NCBI RefSeq assembly: GCF_945952095.1
Contig: NZ_CAMFHL010000201.1
Coordinates: 1 to 13,808 of the forward strand
Source: an uncultured Arsenicibacter sp.
Lineage (GTDB): Bacteria > Bacteroidota > Bacteroidia > Cytophagales > Spirosomataceae
Direction: 5' to 3'
Length of the DNA: 13,808 bases
Positions 6,320 through 13,399 of the stretch are shown piece after piece. The stretch's first letter is position 1. The number at the start of each line of letters is the position of its first letter. The translations under genes were made by a program, and so were the position numbers. The notes below the pieces were generated by a model. It did not search any database. It was not told where the DNA came from and saw nothing but the letters and a program-made list of their open reading frames with translations.

Positions 6320-8716
6320 TTACCAGGTCATGTACTGAACCTGTCCCTGTTTGAGCGATACCTTTTTTGTTTTACCACCATAAATAAGCTCGGTTTGTCC
6401 GCCGGTTTTTGACTGGATGGTAACGGTTGCCAGTTTGCCGTTTTTCCAGTTCATCGCCAGCTCAAAACCGCCGCGGGTTTTGAGGCCTTTCACTGAACCG
6501 GTTTCCCAGACATCGGGCAAGGCAGGCAGTAACCTGATTGACGCTTCGGTCGATTGGACCAGCATTTCGGCTACGGCCGCGGTACCCCCGAAATTACCGT
6601 CGATCTGGAAGGGCGGGTGGGCATCGAACAGATTCGGATATGTACCACCGCCCCGTGCCATATCGGTTTTTACGCCGTCGGGGAGCACGTAATGAAGCAG
6701 TTCGCGGTACATTTTGTAGGCGTGGTTGCCGTCCCAGAGACGCGCCCACAGGTTAATCCGCCAGCCTTTTGACCAGCCGGTTGTTTCGTCGCCTTTGATT
6801 TCCAGTGTTTTGCGGCAGGCATTGGCAAGCTCAGGGGTAATGTCGGGGCGAATATGGTTACCCGGATAAAGCCCGAACAAATGCGACTGATGCCGGTGTT
6901 TCGGTTCGGCGTCCTTCCAGTCGTAATACCACTCCTGCAGGTTTCCGGCTGACCCGATCTGATAGGGGTGCAGTTTGGCCAGGGCCTGTTCCAGTTTGGT
7001 TCGGAAAGCCTGATCCATGTTCAGTATTTTTGACGCCTGAATCGTCTGGAGGAAGCATTCACGGATCATTGCCAGATCAGCCGTGCCGCCATAAAGCGTT
7101 GCGCCTTTATAGCCTTCGCTGGTCACATAGACGTTTTCTGGCGACGTGCCGGGCGACGTGACCAGTTTGCCTTTTTTATCTTCTACCAGCCATTCCAGGC
7201 AGAACTGAGCTGCGCCTTTCATGAGCGGATAGGCCTCTTTCTGCAGGTAATCACGGTCATGCGTGAAGCTGTAATGCTCCCACAGGTGCGTGCTGAGCCA
7301 GGCGCCGCCCATGTTCCAGTTTGCCCACACCGGATCGCCCTTGCCGAAGTCACCCACCGGATTGGTCATGGCCCAGATATCACTATTATGCGCGACGGTC
7401 CAGCCATTTACCCCGTAAAAGGTTTTGGCTGTGATGGCACCGGTTTTGGCCAGATTGCCGATAAAGCCCAGAAGTGGCTTGTGCATTTCGGACAGGTTAG
7501 TGTTTTCTGCCGGCCAGTAGTTTTCTTCAGCGTTAATATTAGTCGTATAGTTACTGCTCCACGGCGGGCGGATATAAGGATTCCAGATGCCCTGGAGGTT
7601 TGCCGGAACGTTTGGCGTCCGTGAACTGCTGATGAGCAGGTACCGGCCAAAGTTAAAATACAGCATTTCGAGCTGCTTATCTTCTTTGCCTTCCGCATAT
7701 CGTTTCAACCGTTCATCCGTGGGCAGATTCGGAGCGGTGCTGTTGGCCAGCTGCAGCGACACGCGGTTGAAAAACGTCTGATAATCGGCAGTATGCGCCT
7801 GCTTCAGGGCCGGAAATGATTTAGCCACTGCGTTCTGCATTTTGGTAGCAGCCAGCAGGATGTTTGGCTGGCCTTCAGTCGCCGGGTTTCTGTCGTACCC
7901 ATTGAAACTGGTGGCGATGGCGACAAACAGAATCGCCTCGGTGCCGTTGCGGAGCGAAATGGTTGAATCGGTTGCCGAAACGGTCCCATCGGTGTTTTTG
8001 ATACGGGCCATCGTGGTGAAGCGGGTGCCCTTAGCGGGATCAAACACAACGGCATCCGGCATATTTCCGCGGTAGCTCGGCTCTGCTTTTATCGGCGCAT
8101 AGCCATTGGCAGAGAGTACATTACCGGTTGTTGTCACAGTGTTTTTAAGCAGACTGTTAAACTTAACCGTAAAATCAAGCGCACCTTTCCGGCTGGATGT
8201 CAGGCGTACTACCATGATATCATCCGGTTTAGAGATAAAATACTCCCGGGTAAATGTGACACCGTTTACGTCATACCGGACTGTGGATACTGCATTGCCC
8301 AGATTCAGATCGCGGTAATAATTCGTCGCACTGCCCTGGTGAGCAACGTTGATAAACAGCGTACCGAGCGGAGCAAAGGATTCAGAAAATTTGCCCTGTA
8401 GTTTACGCTGGAGCTGGTCGGCAAGTTTGTAGTCTTCGTTTTTCAGGGCTTCCCGGATGGCGGCAATATGCGTATACGCCTGAGGGTTCATATTCGCGTT
8501 TACCGGCTCACCTGACCACAGGGTAGCATCGTTGAGGTAAATTTTGTCGGAGGTAACGCCCCCGAAAACCGAAGCACCCTGGGTACCGTTGCCCAGCACC
8601 TGTGATTCCTCAAAATGTTCGGCAGGCTGTTTATACCAAAGGGTTTTATCCGGCTGCTGGGCCTGCACACCGGCACACCACAGTCCGAAAAGGAGCAGAA
8701 GATATCTTTTTGTCAT
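6320..8716 (-). CDS. Secreted glycoside hydrolase family 95 (alpha-L-fucosidase / alpha-L-galactosidase)
   Basis: Encodes 798 residues, a usual GH95 length. A Sec signal peptide (MTKRYLLLLFGLWCAGVQAQ) has a probable cleavage after VQA. The N-terminal beta domain opens with the family hallmark LWYKQPAEHFEESQVLGNGT and IYLNDATLWSGEPVN. In the (alpha/alpha)6 barrel, NLQGIWNPYIRPPW and YTTNINAEENYWPAE carry Asn393 and Asn395; TSPGTSPENVY gives the probable general acid Glu527; and HPPFQIDGNFGGTAA gives Asp706. These match the Asn/Asn/Glu/Asp set known for the inverting 1,2-alpha-L-fucosidase AfcA. The residue two before the first Asn is Thr391 where fucosidases have His, as in GH95 alpha-L-galactosidase, so specificity is uncertain. 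I prefer the ATG at 8716 over an in-frame GTG at 8722. No SusC/SusD pair is nearby. Confidence 0.93.
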   Translation of the reverse strand: MTKRYLLLLFGLWCAGVQAQQPDKTLWYKQPAEHFEESQVLGNGTQGASVFGGVTSDKIYLNDATLWSGEPVNANMNPQAYTHIAAIREALKNEDYKLADQLQRKLQGKFSESFAPLGTLFINVAHQGSATNYYRDLNLGNAVSTVRYDVNGVTFTREYFISKPDDIMVVRLTSSRKGALDFTVKFNSLLKNTVTTTGNVLSANGYAPIKAEPSYRGNMPDAVVFDPAKGTRFTTMARIKNTDGTVSATDSTISLRNGTEAILFVAIATSFNGYDRNPATEGQPNILLAATKMQNAVAKSFPALKQAHTADYQTFFNRVSLQLANSTAPNLPTDERLKRYAEGKEDKQLEMLYFNFGRYLLISSSRTPNVPANLQGIWNPYIRPPWSSNYTTNINAEENYWPAENTNLSEMHKPLLGFIGNLAKTGAITAKTFYGVNGWTVAHNSDIWAMTNPVGDFGKGDPVWANWNMGGAWLSTHLWEHYSFTHDRDYLQKEAYPLMKGAAQFCLEWLVEDKKGKLVTSPGTSPENVYVTSEGYKGATLYGGTADLAMIRECFLQTIQASKILNMDQAFRTKLEQALAKLHPYQIGSAGNLQEWYYDWKDAEPKHRHQSHLFGLYPGNHIRPDITPELANACRKTLEIKGDETTGWSKGWRINLWARLWDGNHAYKMYRELLHYVLPDGVKTDMARGGGTYPNLFDAHPPFQIDGNFGGTAAVAEMLVQSTEASIRLLPALPDVWETGSVKGLKTRGGFELAMNWKNGKLATVTIQSKTGGQTELIYGGKTKKVSLKQGQVQYMTW

Positions 8717-8761
8717 GTTCACAGAAAAGTGAGTCGGGTCCTGTTATCGGTTTAGAGTACT

Positions 8762-8784
8762 AAAAGGGCTAAATATACCCTTTT
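8762..8784 (-). promoter_or_regulatory. Candidate GH95 promoter: -7-like box inside a small inverted repeat
   Basis: On the minus strand TATATTTA (8777 down to 8770) matches the Bacteroidota -7 box TAnnTTTG except for its last base, about 54 nt from the GH95 start codon. It is flanked by a perfect 7-bp inverted repeat, AAAAGGG (8762-8768) and CCCTTTT (8778-8784), so the box lies in the loop between the half-sites, a layout that suits a repressor site. No convincing -33 TTTG was found. Confidence 0.35.
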
Positions 8785-8834
8785 CGGCGGGTAATTTGAG
8801 CGGTTGAACCGGCTGTCGGCAGCGGACAAAAGAG

Positions 8835-8867
8835 AAAGCCGCTTTGAATCAGTTCAATAGCGGCTTT
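8835..8867. terminator. Stem-loop, possible terminator of unknown transcript
   Basis: AAAGCCGCT (8835-8843) pairs perfectly with AGCGGCTTT (8859-8867), and an inner TTGAA/TTCAA pairing continues the stem with one bulged T. The flanking T content is weak on both strands, so a terminator call is tentative. No annotated gene ends here. Confidence 0.45.
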
Positions 8868-9008
8868 ACTATACTACGAGGTTAGAAAACTATCTGCCAT
8901 AATCGGTTGAATTATGACAGCAATGCGAATACCGTTGGTCAAATATGAGAATGGGCTTGTACCTTTACGTAGCTATGTTTTATTGGGCAAAATAAGCGGG
9001 CAGCACGT

Positions 9009-9044
9009 AGGCAAAAAATACCTGCTAACAGGTATTTTTTGCCT
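9009..9044. terminator. Perfect 16-bp stem-loop with A6/T6 tracts, terminator-like
   Basis: Positions 9009-9024 pair perfectly with 9029-9044 around a CTAA tetraloop. The core is ATACCTG/CAGGTAT, bordered by A6 on the left and T6 on the right, which is the shape of a bidirectional intrinsic terminator. It lies about 41 nt upstream of the sensor-kinase start codon, with no annotated gene ending here. A transcript starting near 8975 from the TACCTTTA box would be only about 70 nt long. Confidence 0.65.
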
Positions 9045-9071
9045 TTCCTGCATCGTTTTTTTTTGTCTTTG
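9038..9071 (+). promoter_or_regulatory. Candidate promoter of the sensor kinase operon
   Basis: TTTG at 9038-9041, a 22-nt gap, then TGTCTTTG at 9064-9071, which fits TAnnTTTG except for G at the second position. Transcription would start around 9077, a few bases before the ATG at 9085. The gap contains a T9 run (9056-9064), and the -33 element overlaps the right arm of the stem-loop at 9009-9044. Confidence 0.35.
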
Positions 9072-9084
9072 AAAGAGATATTCT

Positions 9085-10992
9085 ATGAGGTTGCCGGGCA
9101 GTTTTGCGTGGAGGAAAAAGGAATTGAACTATCTGCATCTGATTTGGGGCGTAGGGTTGGTCATCTCGTTCATTGTCGTTGACCGGCAAACCACTCCGGT
9201 CAGGGAAGAAAGTACGGTTATGATAACGGACCGGTTTAAAGAAGTTAACCTGAACACAAAAGTGCTGTTTTCAACAGAATTTGACGGGAATGTAGCGCCT
9301 TATCAGTCGCCGGAAGGCTATATTCGTCAACATTTTACTCCGAATGAACAGCCTGATAAAATAGTTCTCGGCAGATCGTATCACCACCATGAGGCGTGGA
9401 TATTTGTCCGGCTCATTAATGCCGGACACCGTGCCAGGAAGCTCGTGTTGCAGGCCGAGCACGTCCGGCTGGATGAAATGAGTTTATTCAGACTGGAGAA
9501 TAACCGGCTGGAAAAAGCAGGTTTTGTAAACCGTACCCTGCCGATTGCGCACCGGCCGTATACGTTCAGGGCCTTTGCCCTGCCCCTGACGATTGCGGCG
9601 CATGATACGGCTGCCTATCTGATCCGGACAAGGCGCTATACCGGTTTACAGGAAACCAGTCTGGGCCTGTTCACCGAAGTCCGCTTTATTGAACAGGCGA
9701 TTCACAAGGACTTTAAGAACAGCTTCCGGGTTATTTACACCCTCATCATTGTTGTGGTAATGGTTGTGCTCGGGACCTTTTTTCAGCAATGGCACATGTA
9801 TGCCTTCAGCGGAATGCTTTTCGGACTGTGCTGTATCTTTCTCTACATGGGCGATTATTACGATACCGTTCCGTTTCCGCGCGTTCTTTGCCTGAGCGCC
9901 ACCAACATGGGCGCGTTCTCGGTGTATCTGGCCAATGTCCTGTTTCTGCCGTTCGGATATGCCATTATGAAGGATGTACCAATCGAACGGAAATGGTTTC
10001 TGCTGTTTGCCTGTACACTTGCTGTACTGAACCTGAGCATGATGGTACTGATTGCCGGCTGGCGGGCCGACTGGGCAAATTACCTGTATACCAACGGGCT
10101 GGTTGTGTTGTCGGTTATAAGTATGTGCTGGGGAATTTACCTTGCCTGGCTGGCCTACGTCAGAGCCGGAATGATCAATTATCTCTTTGCCGCTTCGTTT
10201 GCTTTTCTGCCGTTTCTGGTAGATCTGGTACTGGTTGTTCTGCGGCTGCACCGCGGTCAGTTCTCCCTGAACGTTACGTACTTAAATACCATTTTTACCA
10301 TCTTCGTTTTTGTGTACCTGACAATCGGTGAATTCCGGAAGGAACTGGTTACCAAGCAGAAAATGCGTCGTCGCCTGGACCGGCTGAAGCAGAATATGGA
10401 TAATCAGCACAAAGCCGAGATTGAGGCCATCGGCCGCAACCTGCACGATCAGGTCGGTAATACCCTGGCCTCTGCGTTGGGTTACCTCAACATGAAGGAG
10501 CTGAAAATAGAAACTACGAAGGTACTGATTCTCACGGCGATCAATGAGCTGCGGTTCATCAGCCAGAATCTTGTCCGCGACAGTGAGCAGCCGCTTTCAG
10601 AACGTATTGCCGACATGATCAGCCGGTTTAACACCTTTTCGTCAACAAACTTTTTTTTTACTGACTTTACTGACCGTCAGTTCGACGGATTGCCGGTACT
10701 GATACAACAAAATCTCTATGCAATCATTGGTGAGCTGATGACCAACATCATTAAGCACGCGCAGGCAAATGAAGCACACATTCAGTTTTTCTCTAACGAC
10801 AATGCGTTAATTATCAGTGTAGAAGACGATGGTGTCGGGTTCGACACTACCCGGAACATGCAGGGCATCGGCCTGCATAATATCCGGACACGAGCAACGC
10901 TGACAGACCTTAATCTGACTATTGACTCGACCCCGGACGGTACCAGTGTTATTATTGAAATTGCTTATGAAAATACCCGTACTCATCATTGA
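9085..10992 (+). CDS. Membrane sensor histidine kinase with 7TMR-DISM sensor region
   Basis: Encodes 635 residues. A signal anchor (about 16-33) is followed by an extracytoplasmic domain (about 55-205, with WIFVRLINAGHRARKLVLQ) that resembles 7TMR-DISMED2, a jelly-roll region thought to bind carbohydrate-like ligands. About seven membrane helices follow between 213 and 415 (7TMR-DISM_7TM). After a basic coiled linker (KQKMRRRLDRLKQ), the HisKA_3-type dimerisation motif EAIGRNLHDQVGNTL carries the phospho-acceptor His454. The ATPase domain shows the N-box GELMTNIIKHAQAN (Asn554), G1 VEDDGVGFD (Asp582) and G2 GIGLHNIRTRA. NarL-type kinases of this class pair with GerE-type regulators, and one overlaps its 3' end by 26 nt. 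Being next to GH95 suggests a polysaccharide-related signal, by position only. Confidence 0.9.
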   Translation: MRLPGSFAWRKKELNYLHLIWGVGLVISFIVVDRQTTPVREESTVMITDRFKEVNLNTKVLFSTEFDGNVAPYQSPEGYIRQHFTPNEQPDKIVLGRSYHHHEAWIFVRLINAGHRARKLVLQAEHVRLDEMSLFRLENNRLEKAGFVNRTLPIAHRPYTFRAFALPLTIAAHDTAAYLIRTRRYTGLQETSLGLFTEVRFIEQAIHKDFKNSFRVIYTLIIVVVMVVLGTFFQQWHMYAFSGMLFGLCCIFLYMGDYYDTVPFPRVLCLSATNMGAFSVYLANVLFLPFGYAIMKDVPIERKWFLLFACTLAVLNLSMMVLIAGWRADWANYLYTNGLVVLSVISMCWGIYLAWLAYVRAGMINYLFAASFAFLPFLVDLVLVVLRLHRGQFSLNVTYLNTIFTIFVFVYLTIGEFRKELVTKQKMRRRLDRLKQNMDNQHKAEIEAIGRNLHDQVGNTLASALGYLNMKELKIETTKVLILTAINELRFISQNLVRDSEQPLSERIADMISRFNTFSSTNFFFTDFTDRQFDGLPVLIQQNLYAIIGELMTNIIKHAQANEAHIQFFSNDNALIISVEDDGVGFDTTRNMQGIGLHNIRTRATLTDLNLTIDSTPDGTSVIIEIAYENTRTHH

Positions 10993-11599
10993 TGACCATC
11001 AGCTGTTCAGCGACGGACTGAGTCTGATATTAAAGGAATCCAATCAATTCGACGTAGCAGGACAGGTGTTCGATAGCCGTCAGGCTGTTTACCAGTGCCT
11101 GACTATCCGGCCTGAACTTGTCCTGATCGATTTCAACATGCCTGAAATTAACGGATTAACGGTAGTGAATCAACTGAAAGAACAGCAGTTCGGGGGACGT
11201 ATTGTTGTGATCAGTATGTATGCCAGCACGAAGGATATTTCGTTGTTTAAAGACTCCGGTGTAGATGGCTACCTGCCTAAAACGACGCCCGCCTCTAAAC
11301 TGATCGAGTCCCTGTGTAGTGTCATGAACGGGAATCAGGTGTTTGAGTCGCTGGTAACCAAAAAAGAACTCACCGTGAAGGATTCGTTTACGATGAGAAG
11401 CCGGCTTACCAAGCGTGAGGTTGATATTCTGCGGTCCATCAAAAAAGGGATGACGACCGAAGAGGTTGCTAACTTTCTGAATCTGAGTTACTATACAGTA
11501 GAAACGCACCGCAAGAACATCAACCAGAAATTAAACATCAAATCTAAAGTGGAGTTCTATGAATTTTTGAGCCGGTTTGATGTGAGTACGGATCAGTAG
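10967..11599 (+). CDS. NarL/FixJ-family response regulator, partner of the upstream kinase
   Basis: Encodes 210 residues. The receiver domain has the acidic pair D9-D10 (VLIIDDHQLF), phospho-acceptor Asp55 (LVLIDFNMPE), Ser83 and Lys105 (DGYLPKTTP), all in canonical places. The C-terminal LuxR/GerE helix-turn-helix spans about 146-200, including LTKREVDILRSIKKGMTTEE, where the family's usual glycine-rich turn is kept, and TVETHRKNINQKLNIKSKVE as recognition helix. I chose the ATG at 10967 because it gives the canonical MKIPVLIIDDH start; the frame is open 15 codons further upstream, but inside the kinase gene. The 26-nt overlap with the kinase stop at 10992 indicates translational coupling and a two-gene operon. 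Its targets are unknown. Confidence 0.93.
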   Translation: MKIPVLIIDDHQLFSDGLSLILKESNQFDVAGQVFDSRQAVYQCLTIRPELVLIDFNMPEINGLTVVNQLKEQQFGGRIVVISMYASTKDISLFKDSGVDGYLPKTTPASKLIESLCSVMNGNQVFESLVTKKELTVKDSFTMRSRLTKREVDILRSIKKGMTTEEVANFLNLSYYTVETHRKNINQKLNIKSKVEFYEFLSRFDVSTDQ

Positions 11600-11601
11600 C
11601 G

Positions 11602-11638
11602 GGAAATCCGCAGCGGGTAATGGGCACTGCGGATTTCC
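11602..11638. terminator. Stem-loop between response regulator and pckA, bidirectional terminator
   Basis: GGAAATCCGCAG (11602-11613) pairs perfectly over 12 bp with CTGCGGATTTCC (11627-11638), with a 13-nt loop, in the 55-bp gap between two convergent genes. It lacks a U-tract on either strand, so termination is inferred from position and stability. Confidence 0.7.
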
Positions 11639-11654
11639 GTTACACATCGTAGTA

Positions 11655-13253
11655 TCAGCCCATGATAGCTTTTTTGTCAAGAAACAGCGTTTGTAAATGC
11701 CGCGCCTTTGCGTCGTAGGCCCCGGTGTCTGCCCAGGTATTGCGCGGGTTCAGTAATTCCGTCGGGACGCCCGGACAAAGTGTGGGCATGGCAAGCCCGA
11801 ACACCGGATGGTTTTCAAACGGTATCGTATCAAGCGTTCCCCGCAGCGCTGCCCGGATCATAGCGCGGGTAAATGACAGTTTCATCCGGTTGCCGGTTCC
11901 ATAGCCGCCGCCGGTCCAGCCTGTATTGACCAGCCATACCGAAACTTTGTGTTGTGTGATCTTTTCACCCAGCAAGCGGGCATATTCACGGGGGGGCAGG
12001 GGCATGAAAGCCGCTCCGAAGCAGGCCGAAAACGTGGCCTGTGGTTCCGTCACGCCCATTTCAGTACCGGCAACCTTGGCCGTGTAACCCAGCACAAAAT
12101 AATCCATGGCCTGCGCTGTGGTCAGCCTTGCAATAGGCGGCAACACGCCGAACGCATCACATGTCAGGAAAAAGATGTGACCTGGGTGCGAAGCCACCGA
12201 TGGCATTACCGCGTTATCAATAAAGTGAATCGGGTATGAAGTACGGGTGTTTTCTGTCAGGCTAGCATTGGTATAATCGACCTCGCGGCTGTTGCGGCGG
12301 AAAACGGTATTCTCAACAATTGAACCATAACGGATGGCATCATAAATCTGCGGCTCCCGTTCGCGGGTGAGATCAATTACTTTGGCATAACAGCCTCCTT
12401 CGACGTTGAAAATGCCGTTATCAGACCAGCCGTGTTCGTCATCGCCGATCAATCCGCGCTCGGGATCAGCCGATAAGGTAGTTTTACCGGTACCGGACAG
12501 GCCGAAAAATACTGCCACGTCCTGTTCTCCCGTGATCGCATTCGTGCCGGCATTAGCTGAGCAGTGCATCGGTAGGACATCCTGCAAGGGGAGCAGGAAA
12601 TTTAAGGCAGAGAATACACCTTTCTTGATTTCACCGGCATACCCGCTTCCGCCAATCAGAATGACCCGCTTCGACACATTCAGAATTGTAAAGTTGCGTT
12701 GGCGGGTGCCGTCTTCGGCGGGAATCGCGTTAAAGTCAGGAATGGCAATGACGGTAAAATCCGGTTCAAAGTCCTGAATCGCTTCGTCATCCGGCCGCAG
12801 AAACATGTTTGAGCAGAACAGATTCTGCCACGCCGAGGTCGTCAGAATGCAAAGTTTTATCTGATAGCGGGGATCTGCTCCGGCCATTGCATACCGGACA
12901 TATACTTTCTGATATTCAGCATAATGGCACATTTTGCGGTGCAGCCGGTCAAAACGGGCCTCATCAAACGGAATATTAACTGTCCCCCAGTCAACCCGTC
13001 CGGCTGTCAGTGCATCCTGTACAATATACCGGTCTTTAGGCGACCGGCCGGTAAATGTTCCGGTGGGGCACATGAGCGCACCGGTATCTGTCAGTTTGCC
13101 TTCGCCGTTCCGGAGTGCGTGTTCGATCAGTTCGGCGGGCGATAACTGAAAGTGCAGTTCATTTACTTCTCTGATCCGTAAAAAGGCCAGTGCACGTTCG
13201 TCGGCAGTCAAGCCGGCTACTTCTGTGAATGTCGGGATTGTTTCGGTTACCAT
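11655..13253 (-). CDS. pckA: Phosphoenolpyruvate carboxykinase (ATP)
   Basis: Encodes 532 residues, the normal length for the ATP-dependent enzyme. It converts oxaloacetate plus ATP to phosphoenolpyruvate, CO2 and ADP, the first committed step of gluconeogenesis in the cytosol. Signatures: TGTFTGRSPKDRYIV with substrate-binding Arg70; GGSGYAGEIKKG (Tyr205, Lys211) and His230 of PMHCSANAG, the metal and substrate site; P-loop GLSGTGKTT at 251-259; kinase-2 motif GDDEHGW at 270-276; and the later NTRTSYPIHFIDN adenine/phosphate region. No active-site residue I checked is missing. The ATG at 13253 gives the expected N-terminus. It converges on the response regulator and is divergent from an XRE regulator, with a consensus -7 box and a large palindrome in its promoter. 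Confidence 0.97.
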   Translation of the reverse strand: MVTETIPTFTEVAGLTADERALAFLRIREVNELHFQLSPAELIEHALRNGEGKLTDTGALMCPTGTFTGRSPKDRYIVQDALTAGRVDWGTVNIPFDEARFDRLHRKMCHYAEYQKVYVRYAMAGADPRYQIKLCILTTSAWQNLFCSNMFLRPDDEAIQDFEPDFTVIAIPDFNAIPAEDGTRQRNFTILNVSKRVILIGGSGYAGEIKKGVFSALNFLLPLQDVLPMHCSANAGTNAITGEQDVAVFFGLSGTGKTTLSADPERGLIGDDEHGWSDNGIFNVEGGCYAKVIDLTREREPQIYDAIRYGSIVENTVFRRNSREVDYTNASLTENTRTSYPIHFIDNAVMPSVASHPGHIFFLTCDAFGVLPPIARLTTAQAMDYFVLGYTAKVAGTEMGVTEPQATFSACFGAAFMPLPPREYARLLGEKITQHKVSVWLVNTGWTGGGYGTGNRMKLSFTRAMIRAALRGTLDTIPFENHPVFGLAMPTLCPGVPTELLNPRNTWADTGAYDAKARHLQTLFLDKKAIMG

Positions 13254-13287
13254 GGTTATGCAGTTTCTATCAGGTCATCACTGTAAG

Positions 13288-13321
13288 CAAATATAATAGC
13301 GATCACGATAAAAATAGCGAA
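13288..13321 (-). promoter_or_regulatory. pckA promoter (Bacteroidota type)
   Basis: On the minus strand TATATTTG (13295 down to 13288) is an exact TAnnTTTG -7 box, and a 22-nt gap upstream the -33 position reads TTCG (13321-13318). Transcription would begin near 13282, leaving a leader of about 30 nt. The palindrome 13298-13347 covers the -33 element and the whole gap. Confidence 0.65.
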
Positions 13322-13347
13322 CGTTCGCTATTTTTATCGTGATCGCT
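13298..13347. promoter_or_regulatory. Perfect 50-bp palindrome, candidate operator between pckA and XRE regulator
   Basis: Arms 13298-13322 and 13323-13347 are perfect reverse complements with no loop. The centre is TAGCGAACGTTCGCTA; the outer half-sites are AGCGATCACGAT and its complement. The AGCGA core therefore occurs four times, twice in each orientation. The element begins 44 nt upstream of the pckA ATG, ends 52 nt upstream of the XRE ATG, and overlaps the pckA -33/gap region. Because both genes read away from it, it is not needed as a terminator. An operator for the adjacent XRE protein is the natural reading, by inference. Confidence 0.7.
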
Positions 13348-13361
13348 GCAAAAATCTTTAT

Positions 13362-13395
13362 TTTACCATTATTAATACCAGATTAGTTATTTTTG
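13362..13395 (+). promoter_or_regulatory. Promoter of the XRE regulator, probably leaderless
   Basis: TATTTTTG at 13388-13395 is an exact TAnnTTTG -7 box, and TTTA at 13362-13365 is a fair -33 element 22 nt upstream. The box ends 5 nt before the ATG at 13400, so the start point would fall at or next to the start codon, giving a leaderless mRNA. Confidence 0.55.
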
Positions 13396-13399
13396 CGGC

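Larger units (their letters stand above)
8717..9084. other. 368-bp gene-free divergent region with three inverted repeats
   Basis: This stretch separates the divergent GH95 and sensor-kinase genes and holds no convincing protein gene. It contains the small repeat at 8762-8784, a hairpin at 8835-8867, a perfect stem-loop at 9009-9044, a possible promoter around 8935-8967 (TTG then 22 nt then TACCTTTA), and a T9 tract at 9056-9064. The mix of a possible promoter and terminator-like stems between divergent genes suggests either a small RNA or leftovers of a lost gene; nothing visible decides between them. Confidence 0.6.

Noticed and set aside
8914..9072. A 52-codon plus-strand ORF with a hydrophobic C-terminus (KKYLLTGIFCLSCIVFFCL) upstream of the sensor kinase
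   Set aside because: Its 3' part is simply the translation of the perfect 9009-9044 stem-loop and the T9 tract, and it ends in the candidate kinase promoter. The hydrophobic look comes from the T-rich DNA, and I see no support for it as a gene.
9646..10251. A 201-codon minus-strand ORF opposite the sensor kinase membrane region
   Set aside because: It is the antisense of the hydrophobic helices, which gives Gln/Asn/His-rich nonsense; no domain signature.
10641..10660. Run of T within the sensor kinase gene (FFF at 523-525) as a phase-variation or frameshift site
   Set aside because: The reading frame continues intact through all ATPase motifs, and a T run encoding Phe codons is unremarkable without population data.
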